Assembly: GCA_963796915.1 (NCBI GenBank)
Contig: CAWCNI010000004.1
Coordinates: forward strand, 310,001 to 374,000
Length of the DNA: 64,000 nt
Reading direction: 5' to 3'
From: JAENWD01 sp963796915
GTDB taxonomy: Bacteria > Acidobacteriota > Vicinamibacteria > Vicinamibacterales > JAENWD01
Shown here one piece after another: positions 1 to 9,867 of this stretch. The notes under the pieces are model-generated. The model was not told the DNA's origin, did no database searches, and saw only the letters and a program-made list of their open reading frames with translations. The stretch's first letter is position 1. Each line of letters starts with the position of its first letter. The position numbers and the translations under genes were made by a program.

Positions 1-1
1 C

Positions 2-319
2 CTGGCCATGACGCTGCAGGACGATCTGACCACCCAGATCCAGAAGACCGGCGCCAAGGGCGTCCTGATCGACATCTCCGCGCTCGACATGGTGGACTCC
101 TTCATCGGCCGGATGATCAGCAACCTGTCGCGCATGTCCCACATCCTCGACGCCAGGACTGTCGTGGTGGGGATGCGGCCCGCCGTGGCCATCACCCTTG
201 TCGAACTCGGCCTGAGTCTTGAAGGGGTCGATACCGCCCTCAACGTCGAGCGCGGGATGAAGCTGCTGCGGACGCCGGGGCCAGCCGGACACTCGAGAGA
301 TGCCCACCGTCAGGACTGA
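2..319 (+). CDS. rsbS: RsbS-like STAS-domain anti-sigma antagonist, 5' truncated by the window
   Basis: This is a STAS-domain protein of the stressosome core. In the known Rsb system RsbS sits with RsbR in a large complex and holds the kinase RsbT until RsbT phosphorylates it. The stretch IDISALDMVDSFIGRMI carries the phosphorylatable Ser next to Asp-Ser, as in RsbS. The reading frame is open to the first bases of the window. RsbS proteins are usually about 115-125 residues with some 25 more N-terminal residues than the ATG at position 8 would give, so the true start lies upstream. It overlaps rsbT by 20 bases, which suggests translational coupling. An RsbR-type gene is expected immediately upstream. 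Confidence 0.85.
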   Translation: MAMTLQDDLTTQIQKTGAKGVLIDISALDMVDSFIGRMISNLSRMSHILDARTVVVGMRPAVAITLVELGLSLEGVDTALNVERGMKLLRTPGPAGHSRDAHRQD

Positions 320-704
320 ATCGCTCCCTCTGCGGAATGAAACGGATGTCGTGCTGGCGCGCCAGGCGGTCCGAAAGCTGTCGCAGGAGCTGGGCTTCGG
401 GCTCGTCGATCAGACCAAGATGGTGACAGCGACGAGCGAGCTCGCGCGAAACGCCGTCACCTACGGCCTCGGCGGCACGCTCAACTGCGAAGTCCTCTCA
501 GAGGGTATTCGGACCGGCCTCAGGCTTCATTTTGTCGACAACGGCCCCGGCATCGCCGACTTGACACTCGCCATGACCGATGGCTGGACGTCGGGCTCGG
601 GAATGGGGCTTGGCCTCACCGGCGCCAAGCGGCTCATGAACGAGTTCGCTATCGAAACTGCGCCCGGCAGGGGCACCAAGGTCACCGTCACCCGCTGGAA
701 GTAG
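300..704 (+). CDS. rsbT: RsbT-like serine kinase / switch protein
   Basis: This 134-residue protein is a GHKL-fold ATPase of the RsbT type. It phosphorylates RsbS/RsbR STAS domains and, once released from the stressosome, activates a downstream phosphatase. The N box (ELARNAVTYG, about residues 48-57), the G1 box DNGPGI (about 80) and the glycine-rich GSGMGLGLTGAKRL lid (about 98-111) are all present. The length is normal for the family. The ATG start lies inside the end of rsbS, and a predicted phosphatase follows after 6 bases, giving the classic RsbS-RsbT-phosphatase order. Confidence 0.9.
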   Translation: MPTVRTESLPLRNETDVVLARQAVRKLSQELGFGLVDQTKMVTATSELARNAVTYGLGGTLNCEVLSEGIRTGLRLHFVDNGPGIADLTLAMTDGWTSGSGMGLGLTGAKRLMNEFAIETAPGRGTKVTVTRWK

Positions 705-710
705 CGACCG

Positions 711-1721
711 ATGCAGACCTGCGTCCCTGTCGTCGAGGCCAGCCAGGTGGGAGAAGCGCGTCGAACCGCCGTCGGCATGAGTCGGGGCCTGCCCCTGACC
801 GAGTCGCGGCGAAGCGACCTCGCGATTATCGCCACAGAGCTGGCCACCAACCTGAGTCGCCATGCGCAAAGCGGACGCCTGCTGATGCAGACCATCCCGT
901 CTGGCGGCGCCGACTACTTCGAGATCATCGCGGTGGATGGCGGCCCCGGCATCCCGGATCTGCACCGCAGCATGCAGGACGGCTATTCGACCGGCGGCAC
1001 CGCGGGCACCGGGTTTGGCGCGGTCCGCCGCATGGCCGATGAGTTCGACGCATTCTCCACCGTCGGCAAGGGCACCGTGGTCGTCGCGCGGGTACGGGTC
1101 GACGGCGATGCGCCGTCCCTGCCCTTCGTGGTCGGAGCGTCCTGCCTTGCCGCACCGCATGAAACTGTGTGCGGAGACACCTGGCGGGTGTCCGCTGAAC
1201 GAGATCGCATCGCGGTGATGGTGGCGGACGGACTGGGACATGGCCCTTGCGCCCACGAGGCCTCTGCCCTGGCCGCCGGGGTCTTCGACCGCGCGCCCTT
1301 CTCTGACGACACGCCCTTCTTTCAAAGCGCACATGCGGAACTCGGGCGGAGCAGGGGCGCGGCGGTTGCGCGCGCGATCGTTCACGCCGCTGGCGGTGTT
1401 GTGCGGTACGCCGGGGTGGGCAACATCGCGGGTACGCTGATCGCGCTCGATGGCGGAAGGGGCATGGCGAGCCAGAACGGCATCGTCGGCGCCGAGATGC
1501 GCCGCAGCATCATGAGTCAGAGCTACACCTGGCCGCCGCGCGGCGTGTTGCTGATGCACTCCGATGGAATCACGAGCCGGTGGTCCCTCGACGCATACCC
1601 CGGGCTCCTGCTCCGGCACCCGGCCACGGTCGCTGCCGTCGTCGCCCGTGACTTCACCCGCGGCCGCGACGATGCGACTGTCGTCGTCGTGCGGATGACC
1701 GAAGGAGCGCGCCCCTCATGA
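711..1721 (+). CDS. ATP-binding SpoIIE/PP2C-type serine phosphatase (RsbX/RsbU-like)
   Basis: This 336-residue protein joins a second GHKL ATPase-like domain (about residues 1-130; ATELATNLSRHAQSG and DGGPGIPD) to a SpoIIE-type PP2C phosphatase (about 140-330). Metal-binding aspartates are visible in DTWRVSAER, VMVADGLGHG, MHSDGI and GRDDATVVVV. In partner-switching modules this phosphatase resets phosphorylated STAS proteins. It lies directly after rsbT, and its stop overlaps the ATG of the following kinase (ATGA at 1718-1721). The combined kinase-like plus phosphatase architecture is known from stressosome operons that end in a histidine kinase instead of a sigma factor. Confidence 0.85.
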   Translation: MQTCVPVVEASQVGEARRTAVGMSRGLPLTESRRSDLAIIATELATNLSRHAQSGRLLMQTIPSGGADYFEIIAVDGGPGIPDLHRSMQDGYSTGGTAGTGFGAVRRMADEFDAFSTVGKGTVVVARVRVDGDAPSLPFVVGASCLAAPHETVCGDTWRVSAERDRIAVMVADGLGHGPCAHEASALAAGVFDRAPFSDDTPFFQSAHAELGRSRGAAVARAIVHAAGGVVRYAGVGNIAGTLIALDGGRGMASQNGIVGAEMRRSIMSQSYTWPPRGVLLMHSDGITSRWSLDAYPGLLLRHPATVAAVVARDFTRGRDDATVVVVRMTEGARPS

Positions 1722-2663
1722 CCGGCGGAAGCCCCGAGGAGAGAGCGCACGTCGAGGAATTGCGTAGCCGGCTGGCCGACTGCGAAGCCGGTACTGCTGG
1801 ACCGGGAGTCCACCATCCAGGCATTGTCGGAGGAGCTGGCCGAAACGAACAAGGGCGTGGTTGCCTTGTACGCCGAGTTGGATGACAACGCCCTGCGCCT
1901 GAAGGAAGCGTCCGACCTGAAGAGTCGCTTCCTCTCGTACATGAGCCACGAGTTCAGAACCCCGCTGGGTTCGATCCTCAGCATGGCGCGGCTGCTGCTG
2001 GATCAACTGGACGGCCCGTTGACCGACGAACAGCGGACGCAGGTCTCATTCATCCAGTCATCGGCCGCCGAGCTGACAGAGATGGTCAACGACCTGCTCG
2101 ACCTGGCCAAGGTGGAAGCCGGGCGCGTCACCATCTCGCCGGCCTGGTTCGAGATGGTCGATCTGTTTTCGGCGTTGCGCGGCATGTTCAAGCCGATCCT
2201 CGCCACGACGGCGGTATCGTTGATCTTCGAGGAGCCACAGGACATCCCGCGCATCTTCACGGACGACAAGAAGCTGTCGCAGATTCTGCGGAACTTCATC
2301 TCCAATGCGCTCAAGTTCACGCCGCAGGGCGAGGTGCGCGTGTCGGCCCAGCTGATCGATCCGGATCGCGTCATGTTCTCCGTCGCCGACACCGGCATCG
2401 GCATCCCGCAAGAGCACCTGGGAAGCCTGTTCGAGGATTACGTCCAGGTGGACTCGTCGATACAGAAGCGGCTGCGCGGCACCGGCCTCGGGTTGTCGCT
2501 CAGCAAGAAGCTGGCGCAGGTGCTCGGCGGAGAAGTGGCCGTGTCGAGCCAGCTTGGCAAGGGTTCGGTGTTTTCGGTCACGATTCCCGTCGCGATTCCC
2601 GGGCACGAGCCGCCCGGCACTGACGACAGGCCTTCCCGCGACGGCGGTGACGATGGCGTCTAA
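1718..2663 (+). CDS. Sensor histidine kinase of the Rsb operon (one-base frameshift near 1790)
   Basis: This is a HisKA/HATPase_c kinase that would form the output of the partner-switch operon. The phosphoacceptor site is SHEFRTPLGSI. The ATP-binding lid includes NALKFTPQGEV, VADTGIGI and RGTGLGLSLSKKL. The ATG at 1718 overlaps the previous stop, but its frame runs into the kinase only if one base is removed near 1790: upstream it reads ELRSRLADCEA and downstream VLLDRESTIQ. I annotate across the shift because both sides look coding and contiguous. Without it, only an initiation at TTG 1824 remains. There is no sensor domain, only a coiled-coil-like N-terminus, so input probably comes from the Rsb proteins. 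Confidence 0.75.
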
Positions 2664-4603
2664 TCCCGAAACGTCAGTGCTGGTTGTCGACGACAACCCG
2701 GCGACCCGGTACTCCACCGGACGCGTGCTCCGGTCGGTCGGTCATTCCGTGCTCAGCGCAGGCGAGCGGGATGGAGGCGATCGCTCTGGCGGTCCAGGCG
2801 AAGCCGGACATCATCGTCCTGGACATCAACCTGCCAGACATCGACGGCTTTCAGGTGTGCCGTGAGCTGCGCGGCCGCGTCGAGACACGAGGCATGCCCA
2901 TCGTCTATCTCTCGGCGACATTCGTCGACGATCTCGACAAGGTCCAGGGCATCGACGCCGGCGCCGACGGCTACCTGACGCACCCTGTCGAACCGCCAGT
3001 GCTGGTGTCGACGGTGAACGCGCTGTTGCGGGCGCGTCGCGCGGAGCATGCCGTTCACGAGAGCGAAGCCCGCTTCAAAGGCGTATTCGACAACGCGCTG
3101 AACGGCATCGCCGTGCTGAGCGACGACATGATCGTCCTGGATCTCAACCCCTCGATGTGTCTGATTCTGGGGCGCGGACGGGACGACATCGTCGGGCGTC
3201 ACCTGTCAGCGTTCAGCCTGAAAGACCAGCCGCTCGACACACCGGAGATGCGTGCGGCGATCTCCTCGGTGGGACAATGGCGGGGCGTCGCTCCGCTTCT
3301 GAATGCCGCCGGCCGCCACGTCGAGCTCGAGTGGAGCGTCTCGCTGCTCGCGTCCTCGAGCGTTCATCTGGCGATCGTCAGCGACATCACCGAGCGCGTC
3401 GCTGCCGAATCGGAACGCGAGCGGCTGCTGGCTGGCGAGCGTCGAGCGCGCGGAGAAGCCGAGGAAGCCAATCGCCTGAAGGACGACTTCCTCGCAGCGC
3501 TGTCGCACGAGCTTCGAACGCCGCTCAATGCGATTGTCGGGTTCTCGCGAGTGCTGCAGAACCTTCCGGTCATCGCCGACAGTGCGGACGCGCTCTACGC
3601 CGTCAATGCGATTGAGCGGAATGCCTGGGTGCAGGCGCAGCTCATTTCTGACCTGCTCGATATTTCCCGCATCACGTCGGGCAAACTCGAGCTCGACAGG
3701 CAGCCGCTCAGTCCTGTCGAAGCGGTGGAGGCGGCGCTGACCAGCATCCAGAGCTCAGCGCGTACCAAGAAAGTCGCCATCCACACGACCCTGGACCCCG
3801 AGGTCGAACAGATTCTGTGGGACCCCTCGAGATTTCAGCAGGTGGTGTGGAACCTCGTCGACAACGCGGTGAAGTTCTCGGCCGTCGGCGGCACCGTGCA
3901 CGTGCGACTGCAGCAGACCGACACCAACGTCGTGCTCGAGGTGCGGGACAACGGCCGCGGCATCTCGGCCGAGTTTCTGCCCCACGTGTTCGACCGCTTC
4001 CGCCAGGAGGAATCGACCTCGCGACGCGGACACGGGGGGCTCGGGCTCGGACTCGCGATCGTGCATCAGCTCGTCTCGGCGCACGGCGGCACGATCGAAG
4101 CCGTCAGCGCCGGGGAGAATCTCGGCTCTTCATTCATCGTCACCCTGCCGCGTCACAGCAGCGTCGAGATGACCACCCGCACGCCTGAACCAAGTGTCTC
4201 CGCGCCGCCGAGCCTGCGCGGCTTGAACATCCTTGTCGTCGACGACAACGACGATGCGCGGACGCTGTTGCGAAGGATCCTGACCGACGCCACGGCACAC
4301 GTGCTCGATGTCGCCTCCGCGAAGGAAGCGATGGCGGCCCTCGGCCGATTCCGGCCGGACGTCCTGGTCAGCGACCTGGCGATGCCTGGCGAAGACGGCT
4401 ACGACCTGATCCGTCAGGTCCGAGGCGCGGGGTGGAATGCGGATCGCCTGCCGGCGATTGCCTTGTCAGCCTACGCGCGCGAGGACGACCGGCGGCGCGC
4501 CGTACAAGCTGGCTATCAGAGCCACTTGAGCAAGCCTCCTGACGTGGCACGGTTCATCCGCCAGATCTTCACGCTCGCCGCCAAGCGGAACAAGGCCGAC
4601 TGA
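2653..4603 (+). CDS. Hybrid REC-PAS-histidine kinase-REC protein (one-base frameshift near 2767)
   Basis: This protein of about 650 residues has a receiver (VLVVDDNPATR at the start, phosphoacceptor in IIVLDINLPDIDG), a PAS domain, HisKA (LAALSHELRTPLNAI), HATPase_c (NAVKFSAVGG, DNGRGIS, GLGLGLAIV) and a C-terminal receiver (NILVVDDNDDAR, LVSDLAMPGEDG). The receiver start at ATG 2653 overlaps the previous kinase's end by 11 bases, but one surplus base near 2767 separates the first 40 residues from the rest. The family's conserved spacing supports an artefactual or very recent indel. It closes the partner-switch operon and ends 10 bases from a convergent gene. Confidence 0.8.
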
Positions 4604-4613
4604 CGCGGCTTCG

Positions 4614-5732
4614 TCACCGCTCGGTCACGCTCGAATCCGGCGCCTTGACCGTTCGAGGCTTCCCGATCCCAGGTCGCCGAATCCGCTGACGCTCCGTGGG
4701 CCGTGTGGCGGGCCGGAATGGCGGGATGGCGACAGGCTTGCCGGTCTCGGCGGATTCGTACAGCGCTTCGACGATGCGGACGTCCTGCAATCCTTCATGG
4801 CCTGAGGGTTCCGGCGCGCGATTCTTGAGGATACAGTCGGAGAAGTAGACCACTTCGGGTCCGAACTGATCGCCTTTGGCCGACCGGCCCTTCCGCGTGA
4901 TCTTGCCGTTCTTCGTGATGGTCCAGGCGAGGCCCTGCGCGTACTCGTAGGCCGGCTCGACGTGCAGTTGCCCCTTGGTGCCCAGCACGCGGTACGAGCC
5001 CACGTCGTCGGCGTTGAAACTGGTCACGAAGGCCGCGACGCGTTCGCCGTCGAACCGTAGCACCCCGGCCGTCGACTCGTCGATCTCTTCGAAACCCGCC
5101 GCGCCGCTGTTGACCGACATCGCCAGCACTTCCTTCGGCTCGGCGCGAAAGAGCTGACGGGCGGCGTTGATGCAGTAGACGCCGATGTCGTACAGGCTGC
5201 CGCCTCCGAGCGCCTTCTTTGTCCGGATGTCACCGCGACGGACGGTGAGCGCGAAGGAGGAGTTGAAGAACTTCGGCTCTCCGATCGCGCCGCGTCGAAT
5301 CATGTCGATGGCAGCGAGGCTGACGGCCTCGAAGTGCAGGCGATACGCGATCATCAGCTTCACCTGGTTGCTCTCGCATGCGTCGATCATCCGCTCGCAG
5401 TCCCTGGCGGTCACCGCCATCGGCTTCTCGCACAGGACGTGGACACCCGCCTCGGCCGCGCGAATCGCATATTCGGCGTGCAGCGAGTTGGGCAGTGCCA
5501 GATACACGGCGTCCACTTCTGCCAGGCACTCGTCGTACTGCTCGTAGGAGAACGCCTTCGCGACGCGATACTTCTGAGACAGCTTTCGACGCTTGGTCCG
5601 ATCGCCGCTGACCAGCGCGGACAGTCGCGAGTTGCTGCGGGCGTGCCTGAAGCCAGGCAGCACTGCCACCTGCGCGATATGGCCGAGCCCTACTACTGCG
5701 TATTTGACCGGTGCTGTCTGAGATCGGGACAC
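4614..5732 (-). CDS. Gfo/Idh/MocA-family NAD(P)-dependent oxidoreductase
   Basis: This 372-residue protein has an N-terminal Rossmann domain (VVGLGHIAQVAVLPGF, about residues 12-27) and the family EKPMAV signature (about 97-102), whose Lys is the conserved catalytic/cofactor residue. A C-terminal alpha/beta sandwich of the GFO_IDH_MocA type follows. Members oxidise or reduce sugars, inositols and related cyclic compounds with NAD(P). The substrate cannot be told from the sequence. The C-terminus is long, basic and Pro-rich (about the last 40 residues) and is probably disordered. It is transcribed convergently to the kinase operon. Confidence 0.85.
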   Translation of the reverse strand: MSRSQTAPVKYAVVGLGHIAQVAVLPGFRHARSNSRLSALVSGDRTKRRKLSQKYRVAKAFSYEQYDECLAEVDAVYLALPNSLHAEYAIRAAEAGVHVLCEKPMAVTARDCERMIDACESNQVKLMIAYRLHFEAVSLAAIDMIRRGAIGEPKFFNSSFALTVRRGDIRTKKALGGGSLYDIGVYCINAARQLFRAEPKEVLAMSVNSGAAGFEEIDESTAGVLRFDGERVAAFVTSFNADDVGSYRVLGTKGQLHVEPAYEYAQGLAWTITKNGKITRKGRSAKGDQFGPEVVYFSDCILKNRAPEPSGHEGLQDVRIVEALYESAETGKPVAIPPFRPATRPTERQRIRRPGIGKPRTVKAPDSSVTER

Positions 5733-5797
5733 ATGGGCTCCTTCGGATTCCTGCTGGCCCAGAAGTGCAAGACGCGATCCCCATCGGACGCGTCGAT

Positions 5798-6364
5798 CTA
5801 GATCCGAGCGCCTGTGGCGATCTTCCTGGCTTTTCCTGGTCCAGCGACTGACAGGATCGTGAACTGCTCCGAGTCGAGCTCGTGGTAGTTCACGAAGAAC
5901 GCCTCCAGCTCCTCGAGGAACCTCTTGCCGAGCTCGGAGATCCGCTTCACCCCTGCGTAGCTGTGATTCAGCGTCTCGATCGCGACGAGGCGATCATTTC
6001 GAACCGGCTTGCCCTTCTTGTCCTGCTGCTCGCCGACGATGGCGCCGATCAGGCGGCAAGAGAGCACGCAACCGGGAAACGCGGCCTCGTCCATCAGGAC
6101 CAGCACATCCACCGGATCGCCGTCCTCGGCGAGCGTCGAGGGCAGAAAGCCGAAGTCGTAGGGGAATTCCATCCCGGCCGGAAGAACCTTGCGAAGCCGG
6201 AAGACGCCGGACTCCGGGTCGTAGGCGTACTTGTTGCGGCTGCCCTTGGGCGTCTCGATCACGACCTGCAGGGCGTCGTCATCGGACTCAGCCTTGAGCG
6301 GCAGCCTCGAGAGATCGATCTGGCGGCGTCGACGATCTGATTTCGACGGCGGTTGTGATGGCAT
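5798..6364 (-). CDS. ppa: Inorganic pyrophosphatase (family I)
   Basis: This soluble pyrophosphatase hydrolyses PPi to two phosphates and pulls biosynthetic reactions forward. The family signature EDGDPVDVLVL contains the metal-binding aspartates, and SRNKYAYDPE plus FPYDFGFLPST form the rest of the active site. I chose the ATG at 6364 (188 residues) because an AGGA sequence lies about 9 bases upstream. A longer in-frame reading to 6418 adds 18 residues of no recognisable sequence. The N-terminus KSDRRRRQIDLSRLPLK is an extension before the core fold. It is divergent from the catalase gene across a shared 359-base region. Confidence 0.9.
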   Translation of the reverse strand: MPSQPPSKSDRRRRQIDLSRLPLKAESDDDALQVVIETPKGSRNKYAYDPESGVFRLRKVLPAGMEFPYDFGFLPSTLAEDGDPVDVLVLMDEAAFPGCVLSCRLIGAIVGEQQDKKGKPVRNDRLVAIETLNHSYAGVKRISELGKRFLEELEAFFVNYHELDSEQFTILSVAGPGKARKIATGARI

Positions 6365-6723
6365 CGGTCGCAGTCCTTCATGATGGCTGTCTGTCGCGCT
6401 GCTGCTGCGCTGTGACACGTCAGCAAGAAGAGCGCCAGCGGGCCGCTCGGTTCATGAAGCAGCGCCGCTTCTAAAACGACCGCAAGGTACAAAAAGGCTA
6501 CAGCCCGAACGTGAGACGTGCGGGCCTCACACCAGCGCGGGTTCCTCAGTGCGCGCAGACCAACGGCATCAATCTTCGAATATCGGAGCGCCTGCCCCGG
6601 TGGATTCCCGCAGGCAGCGAAATTGCACAGCTCTCAGCGTGGCATCACACGCTGACTCCTCGGCGGAGCGGCGAGCCCGCGGCGGGCGCGCGACCAACGC
6701 CATGGCGTCACGGAGGAGTCAGC
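6365..6723. other. Divergent intergenic region between ppa and katE
   Basis: These 359 bases separate two divergent genes and should hold both promoters. I see no convincing sigma-70 hexamer pair. A strong Shine-Dalgarno (GGAGGAG) sits at the right edge and fixes the catalase start. Open frames here look non-coding. Confidence 0.5.
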
Positions 6724-8925
6724 ATGAAACGACGTAAGGACAGCAAGACCACGAAGCCTCGCAATTCGGCCAACGCGAAGGTCCAGAGCCTCGGGCCGTT
6801 TACGGCGGATGCCACCGACCAGGTGCTGACCACCAATCAGGGCACGCCAATCAGCGACGATCAGAACTCGCTCAAGAGCGGGGAACGGGGCGGCACGCTG
6901 CTCGAAGACTTCATCCTTCGCGAGAAGATCACTCATTTCGATCATGAGCGGATCCCGGAGCGTATCGTCCATGCGCGCGGCAGTGCGGCGCACGGCGTGT
7001 TTCGCGTGTACGAATCGCAGGCGGCGTTGACCAGTGCGACGTTTCTCCAGGATCCGTCGAAGGAGACGCCCGTGTTCGTCCGCTTCTCGACTGTCGCCGG
7101 TTCTCGAGGCTCGACCGACCTCGCGCGTGACGTGCGTGGGTTCGCGGTGAAGTTCTACACCGACAGCGGCGTCTTCGACCTGGTGGGCAACAACATTCCC
7201 GTCTTCTTCATTCAAGACGCGGTGAAGTTCCCGGACCTGATTCACGCCGTCAAGCCCGAGCCCCACCACGAGATGCCGCAGGCAGCGTCCGCGCACGACA
7301 CGTTCTGGGACTTCATCTCGCTGATGCCCGAGTCCATGCACATGATCATGTGGGTGATGTCCGATCGGGCCATCCCCCGCAGCCTGCGGATGATGGAAGG
7401 GTTCGGCATCCACACGTTCCGCTTCGTCAACGCGAGGGGCAAGTCACGCTTCGTGAAGTTTCACTGGAAGCCGGTCTTGGGCCTGCACTCAGTGGTCTGG
7501 GACGAAGCCCAGAAGATCTCCGGGAAGGATGCCGACTTTCACCGTCGGGATCTCTGGGAAGCGATCGACAACGGCGATTTTCCCGAGTGGGAGCTCGGCG
7601 TGCAGATTGTCGAGGAGAAGGACGAGCACAAGTTCGACTTCGACCTGCTCGATCCGACGAAGCTGATTCCGGAGGAGTTGGTCCCGGTCCGGCGCATCGG
7701 CCGGATGACGCTCAACCGGAACCCCGACAACTTCTTCGCGGAAACCGAACAGGTCGCCTTCCATCCGGGCCACATCGTCTCGGGGATCGACTTCACCAAC
7801 GACCCGCTGCTGCAGGGACGCCTCTTTTCGTATACCGACACGCAGTTGAGCCGGCTCGGTGGTCCGAATTTCCATCAGATTCCGATCAACGCCTCCGTCG
7901 CGCCCGTCCACAACCACCAGCGCGACGGGCACATGCAGCAACGCGTGGACAAGGGCCGCGTGGCCTACGAGCCGAACACGCTGGGAGGCGGCTGCCCGTT
8001 CCAGGCTGGGGCTGATATGTCAGGGTTCGTCAGCTTTGCCGAACGCATCGACGCGCAGAAGGTCCGGGCACGTAGCCGGAGCTTCTTCGATCACTTCAGC
8101 CAGGCGGCGCTGTTCTACAACAGCCAGGCCCCCCACGAGCAGCAGCACATCGTCAACGCCTTGCGCTTCGAATTGGGCAAGGTCGACGTGCCGGCCATTC
8201 GCGAGCGGATGCTGTTCATGCTGGCGCAGGTCGATGGCTCGTTGGCGGATCAGGTCGCACAGGAACTTGGCATCCCGGTGCCTGCTGCCATTGACGGCCC
8301 CTTGAATCGCAGCGTCCCGGCGGATGCCAACCCGAAGGACTTCCAGCCCTCCCGGAAGAAGGCGATGAAGCCCTCGCCCGCGCTCAGCATGACGAGTAGT
8401 CCAGGAGAGGGCATCCGGACCCGCAAGGTTGCCGCCCTCGTGGCGGACGGCTACGACGCGGCGGCGTTGCGCGCCATTCGCGGCGCCCTGCTGAGTGGCG
8501 GCGCGCAGCTCACGATCGTCGCCACTCATCTCGGGTCGGTCGCTGCCTCTGACGGCACGACCGTCAAGGTCGACGCGAGCCTGCGGACTGCGGCATCGGT
8601 GCTCTTCGACGCCGTCTATGTGGCAGGCGGCGCCGCGTCCGCCAAGGTCCTGTCGGCCAATGCCGACGCGCTTCACTTCATCGACGAGGCCTTCCGGCAT
8701 TGCAAGGCGATCGCCGCGACGGGCGCGGGCGTGCAGGTCCTGGCCTCGTCGTATGTCGGTCTCAAGGGAGTGGTCGGCAAGGAGCCCGCCACGACGGTGT
8801 CGAGCACCGACGGCGTCGTGTTGGGCACTGACGCCCAGGCAGCCAAAGTGGCGACGGCCTTCGTCGCTGCCATCGCGGCGCACCGGCACTGGGCCCGGGA
8901 AGCGGCGGATCGTGTCCCGGCCTGA
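6724..8925 (+). CDS. katE: Large-subunit monofunctional haem catalase (HPII type)
   Basis: This catalase of about 733 residues disproportionates hydrogen peroxide to water and oxygen. Active-site elements are all present: the distal His in RIVHARGSAAHG, the distal Asn in VGNNIPVFFIQD and the proximal Tyr in RLFSYTDTQLSRLG. Beyond the catalase core (about residues 50-555) a C-terminal flavodoxin/DJ-1-like domain follows (about 560-730; KVAALVADGYD), the hallmark of the large-subunit clade of which E. coli HPII (753 residues) is the type. I placed the start at ATG 6724 because of the adjacent GGAGGAG ribosome-binding site. The frame upstream is open but unlike protein. Confidence 0.95.
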   Translation: MKRRKDSKTTKPRNSANAKVQSLGPFTADATDQVLTTNQGTPISDDQNSLKSGERGGTLLEDFILREKITHFDHERIPERIVHARGSAAHGVFRVYESQAALTSATFLQDPSKETPVFVRFSTVAGSRGSTDLARDVRGFAVKFYTDSGVFDLVGNNIPVFFIQDAVKFPDLIHAVKPEPHHEMPQAASAHDTFWDFISLMPESMHMIMWVMSDRAIPRSLRMMEGFGIHTFRFVNARGKSRFVKFHWKPVLGLHSVVWDEAQKISGKDADFHRRDLWEAIDNGDFPEWELGVQIVEEKDEHKFDFDLLDPTKLIPEELVPVRRIGRMTLNRNPDNFFAETEQVAFHPGHIVSGIDFTNDPLLQGRLFSYTDTQLSRLGGPNFHQIPINASVAPVHNHQRDGHMQQRVDKGRVAYEPNTLGGGCPFQAGADMSGFVSFAERIDAQKVRARSRSFFDHFSQAALFYNSQAPHEQQHIVNALRFELGKVDVPAIRERMLFMLAQVDGSLADQVAQELGIPVPAAIDGPLNRSVPADANPKDFQPSRKKAMKPSPALSMTSSPGEGIRTRKVAALVADGYDAAALRAIRGALLSGGAQLTIVATHLGSVAASDGTTVKVDASLRTAASVLFDAVYVAGGAASAKVLSANADALHFIDEAFRHCKAIAATGAGVQVLASSYVGLKGVVGKEPATTVSSTDGVVLGTDAQAAKVATAFVAAIAAHRHWAREAADRVPA

Positions 8926-8981
8926 CGTAACTGATGAACGTAAGTCTTCTTCAATAGCTCTTACATCAAAGGAATCTGTCG

Positions 8982-9845
8982 ATGGAAACAGCTCTGTCGT
9001 CGCCGGCAATACGAACACAACTCGCCACCGCGGACCTGCCCGCGCGCAATGAAGCTGCTGGGTCTGGCGTGTCCTGGGGAGCGGTTGTCGCCGGGGCCTT
9101 CGTCGCCTCGTCTCTCTCGCTTGCACTGCTTGCGCTCGGAACCGGCGTCGGTTTCTCCGCCGCGTCTCCATGGGCGAGCGCTGGAGCGTCGGCGTCCGCG
9201 ATCGGCTGGACCGCTATCGGATGGCTGGTGCTGATGCAGGCGATCGCGTCCGCAGCCGGCGGCTATCTGGCTGGAAGACTGCGCACGAAGTGGGTCCACG
9301 TCCATACCCACGAGGTGTATTTCCGCGACACCGCCCACGGATTCCTGGTCTGGGCGGTGGGCCTGGTGATCACCGCGGCCTTTCTGACGTCTGCCGCCGC
9401 GTCGATGGTCGGCGGAGCGGCGGCGGTCGGGGCGACAGCGGCCGATCGCGCGTCGGCGAGCAACGCTGCCGGGAACGCCTCGGATAGCTATCTGGTGGAC
9501 AGGCTCCTGCGAGGAGCGGCACCGAGTGCCACGCAGGACAACTCAAGCGTGCACGCGGAAATCGGCGTAATCGTAGCCAACGCCGTGGCGAGTGGCAGTC
9601 TGCCCCCGGGCGATCGCTCGTATCTCGCACAGGTCGTCGCCGCGAGAACGGGAGTCAGCCAGCAAGAGGCCGAACGGCGCGTGGACGAGGCGTACACGCA
9701 GGCCGTCCAGACCGCCGACGCCGCGCGCAAGGCCGTTGCGCACTCGTTGTACTGGACATTCCTGGCGTTACTGGTTGGAGCGTTCTGCGCCAGCTACGCC
9801 GCAACCATCGGCGGTCGCCAGCGCGACTCCGTGCCCGCCATCTAG
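8982..9845 (+). CDS. Multi-pass membrane protein of unknown function
   Basis: The 287-residue protein starts with a soluble tail and SGVSWGAVVAGAFVASSLSL, then has about four or five hydrophobic segments (about residues 30-60, 70-95, 110-150 and 262-280) separated by a long Ala-rich loop. The Gly-Ala-rich first helix resembles membrane proteins that often accompany envelope-stress genes in proteobacteria and acidobacteria, but I cannot assign a function. The start has an AAAGGA ribosome-binding site. It is followed on the same strand by a 25-residue microprotein and a DUF4142 protein, suggesting one stress-related operon behind the catalase. Confidence 0.7.
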   Translation: METALSSPAIRTQLATADLPARNEAAGSGVSWGAVVAGAFVASSLSLALLALGTGVGFSAASPWASAGASASAIGWTAIGWLVLMQAIASAAGGYLAGRLRTKWVHVHTHEVYFRDTAHGFLVWAVGLVITAAFLTSAAASMVGGAAAVGATAADRASASNAAGNASDSYLVDRLLRGAAPSATQDNSSVHAEIGVIVANAVASGSLPPGDRSYLAQVVAARTGVSQQEAERRVDEAYTQAVQTADAARKAVAHSLYWTFLALLVGAFCASYAATIGGRQRDSVPAI

Positions 9846-9867
9846 TGGCGACTGAAAGGACACTGTC

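Noticed and set aside
498..1619. Long minus-strand open frame under the Rsb genes
   Set aside because: It lies antisense to three well-supported genes and its sequence is Arg/Ala/His-rich without a domain.
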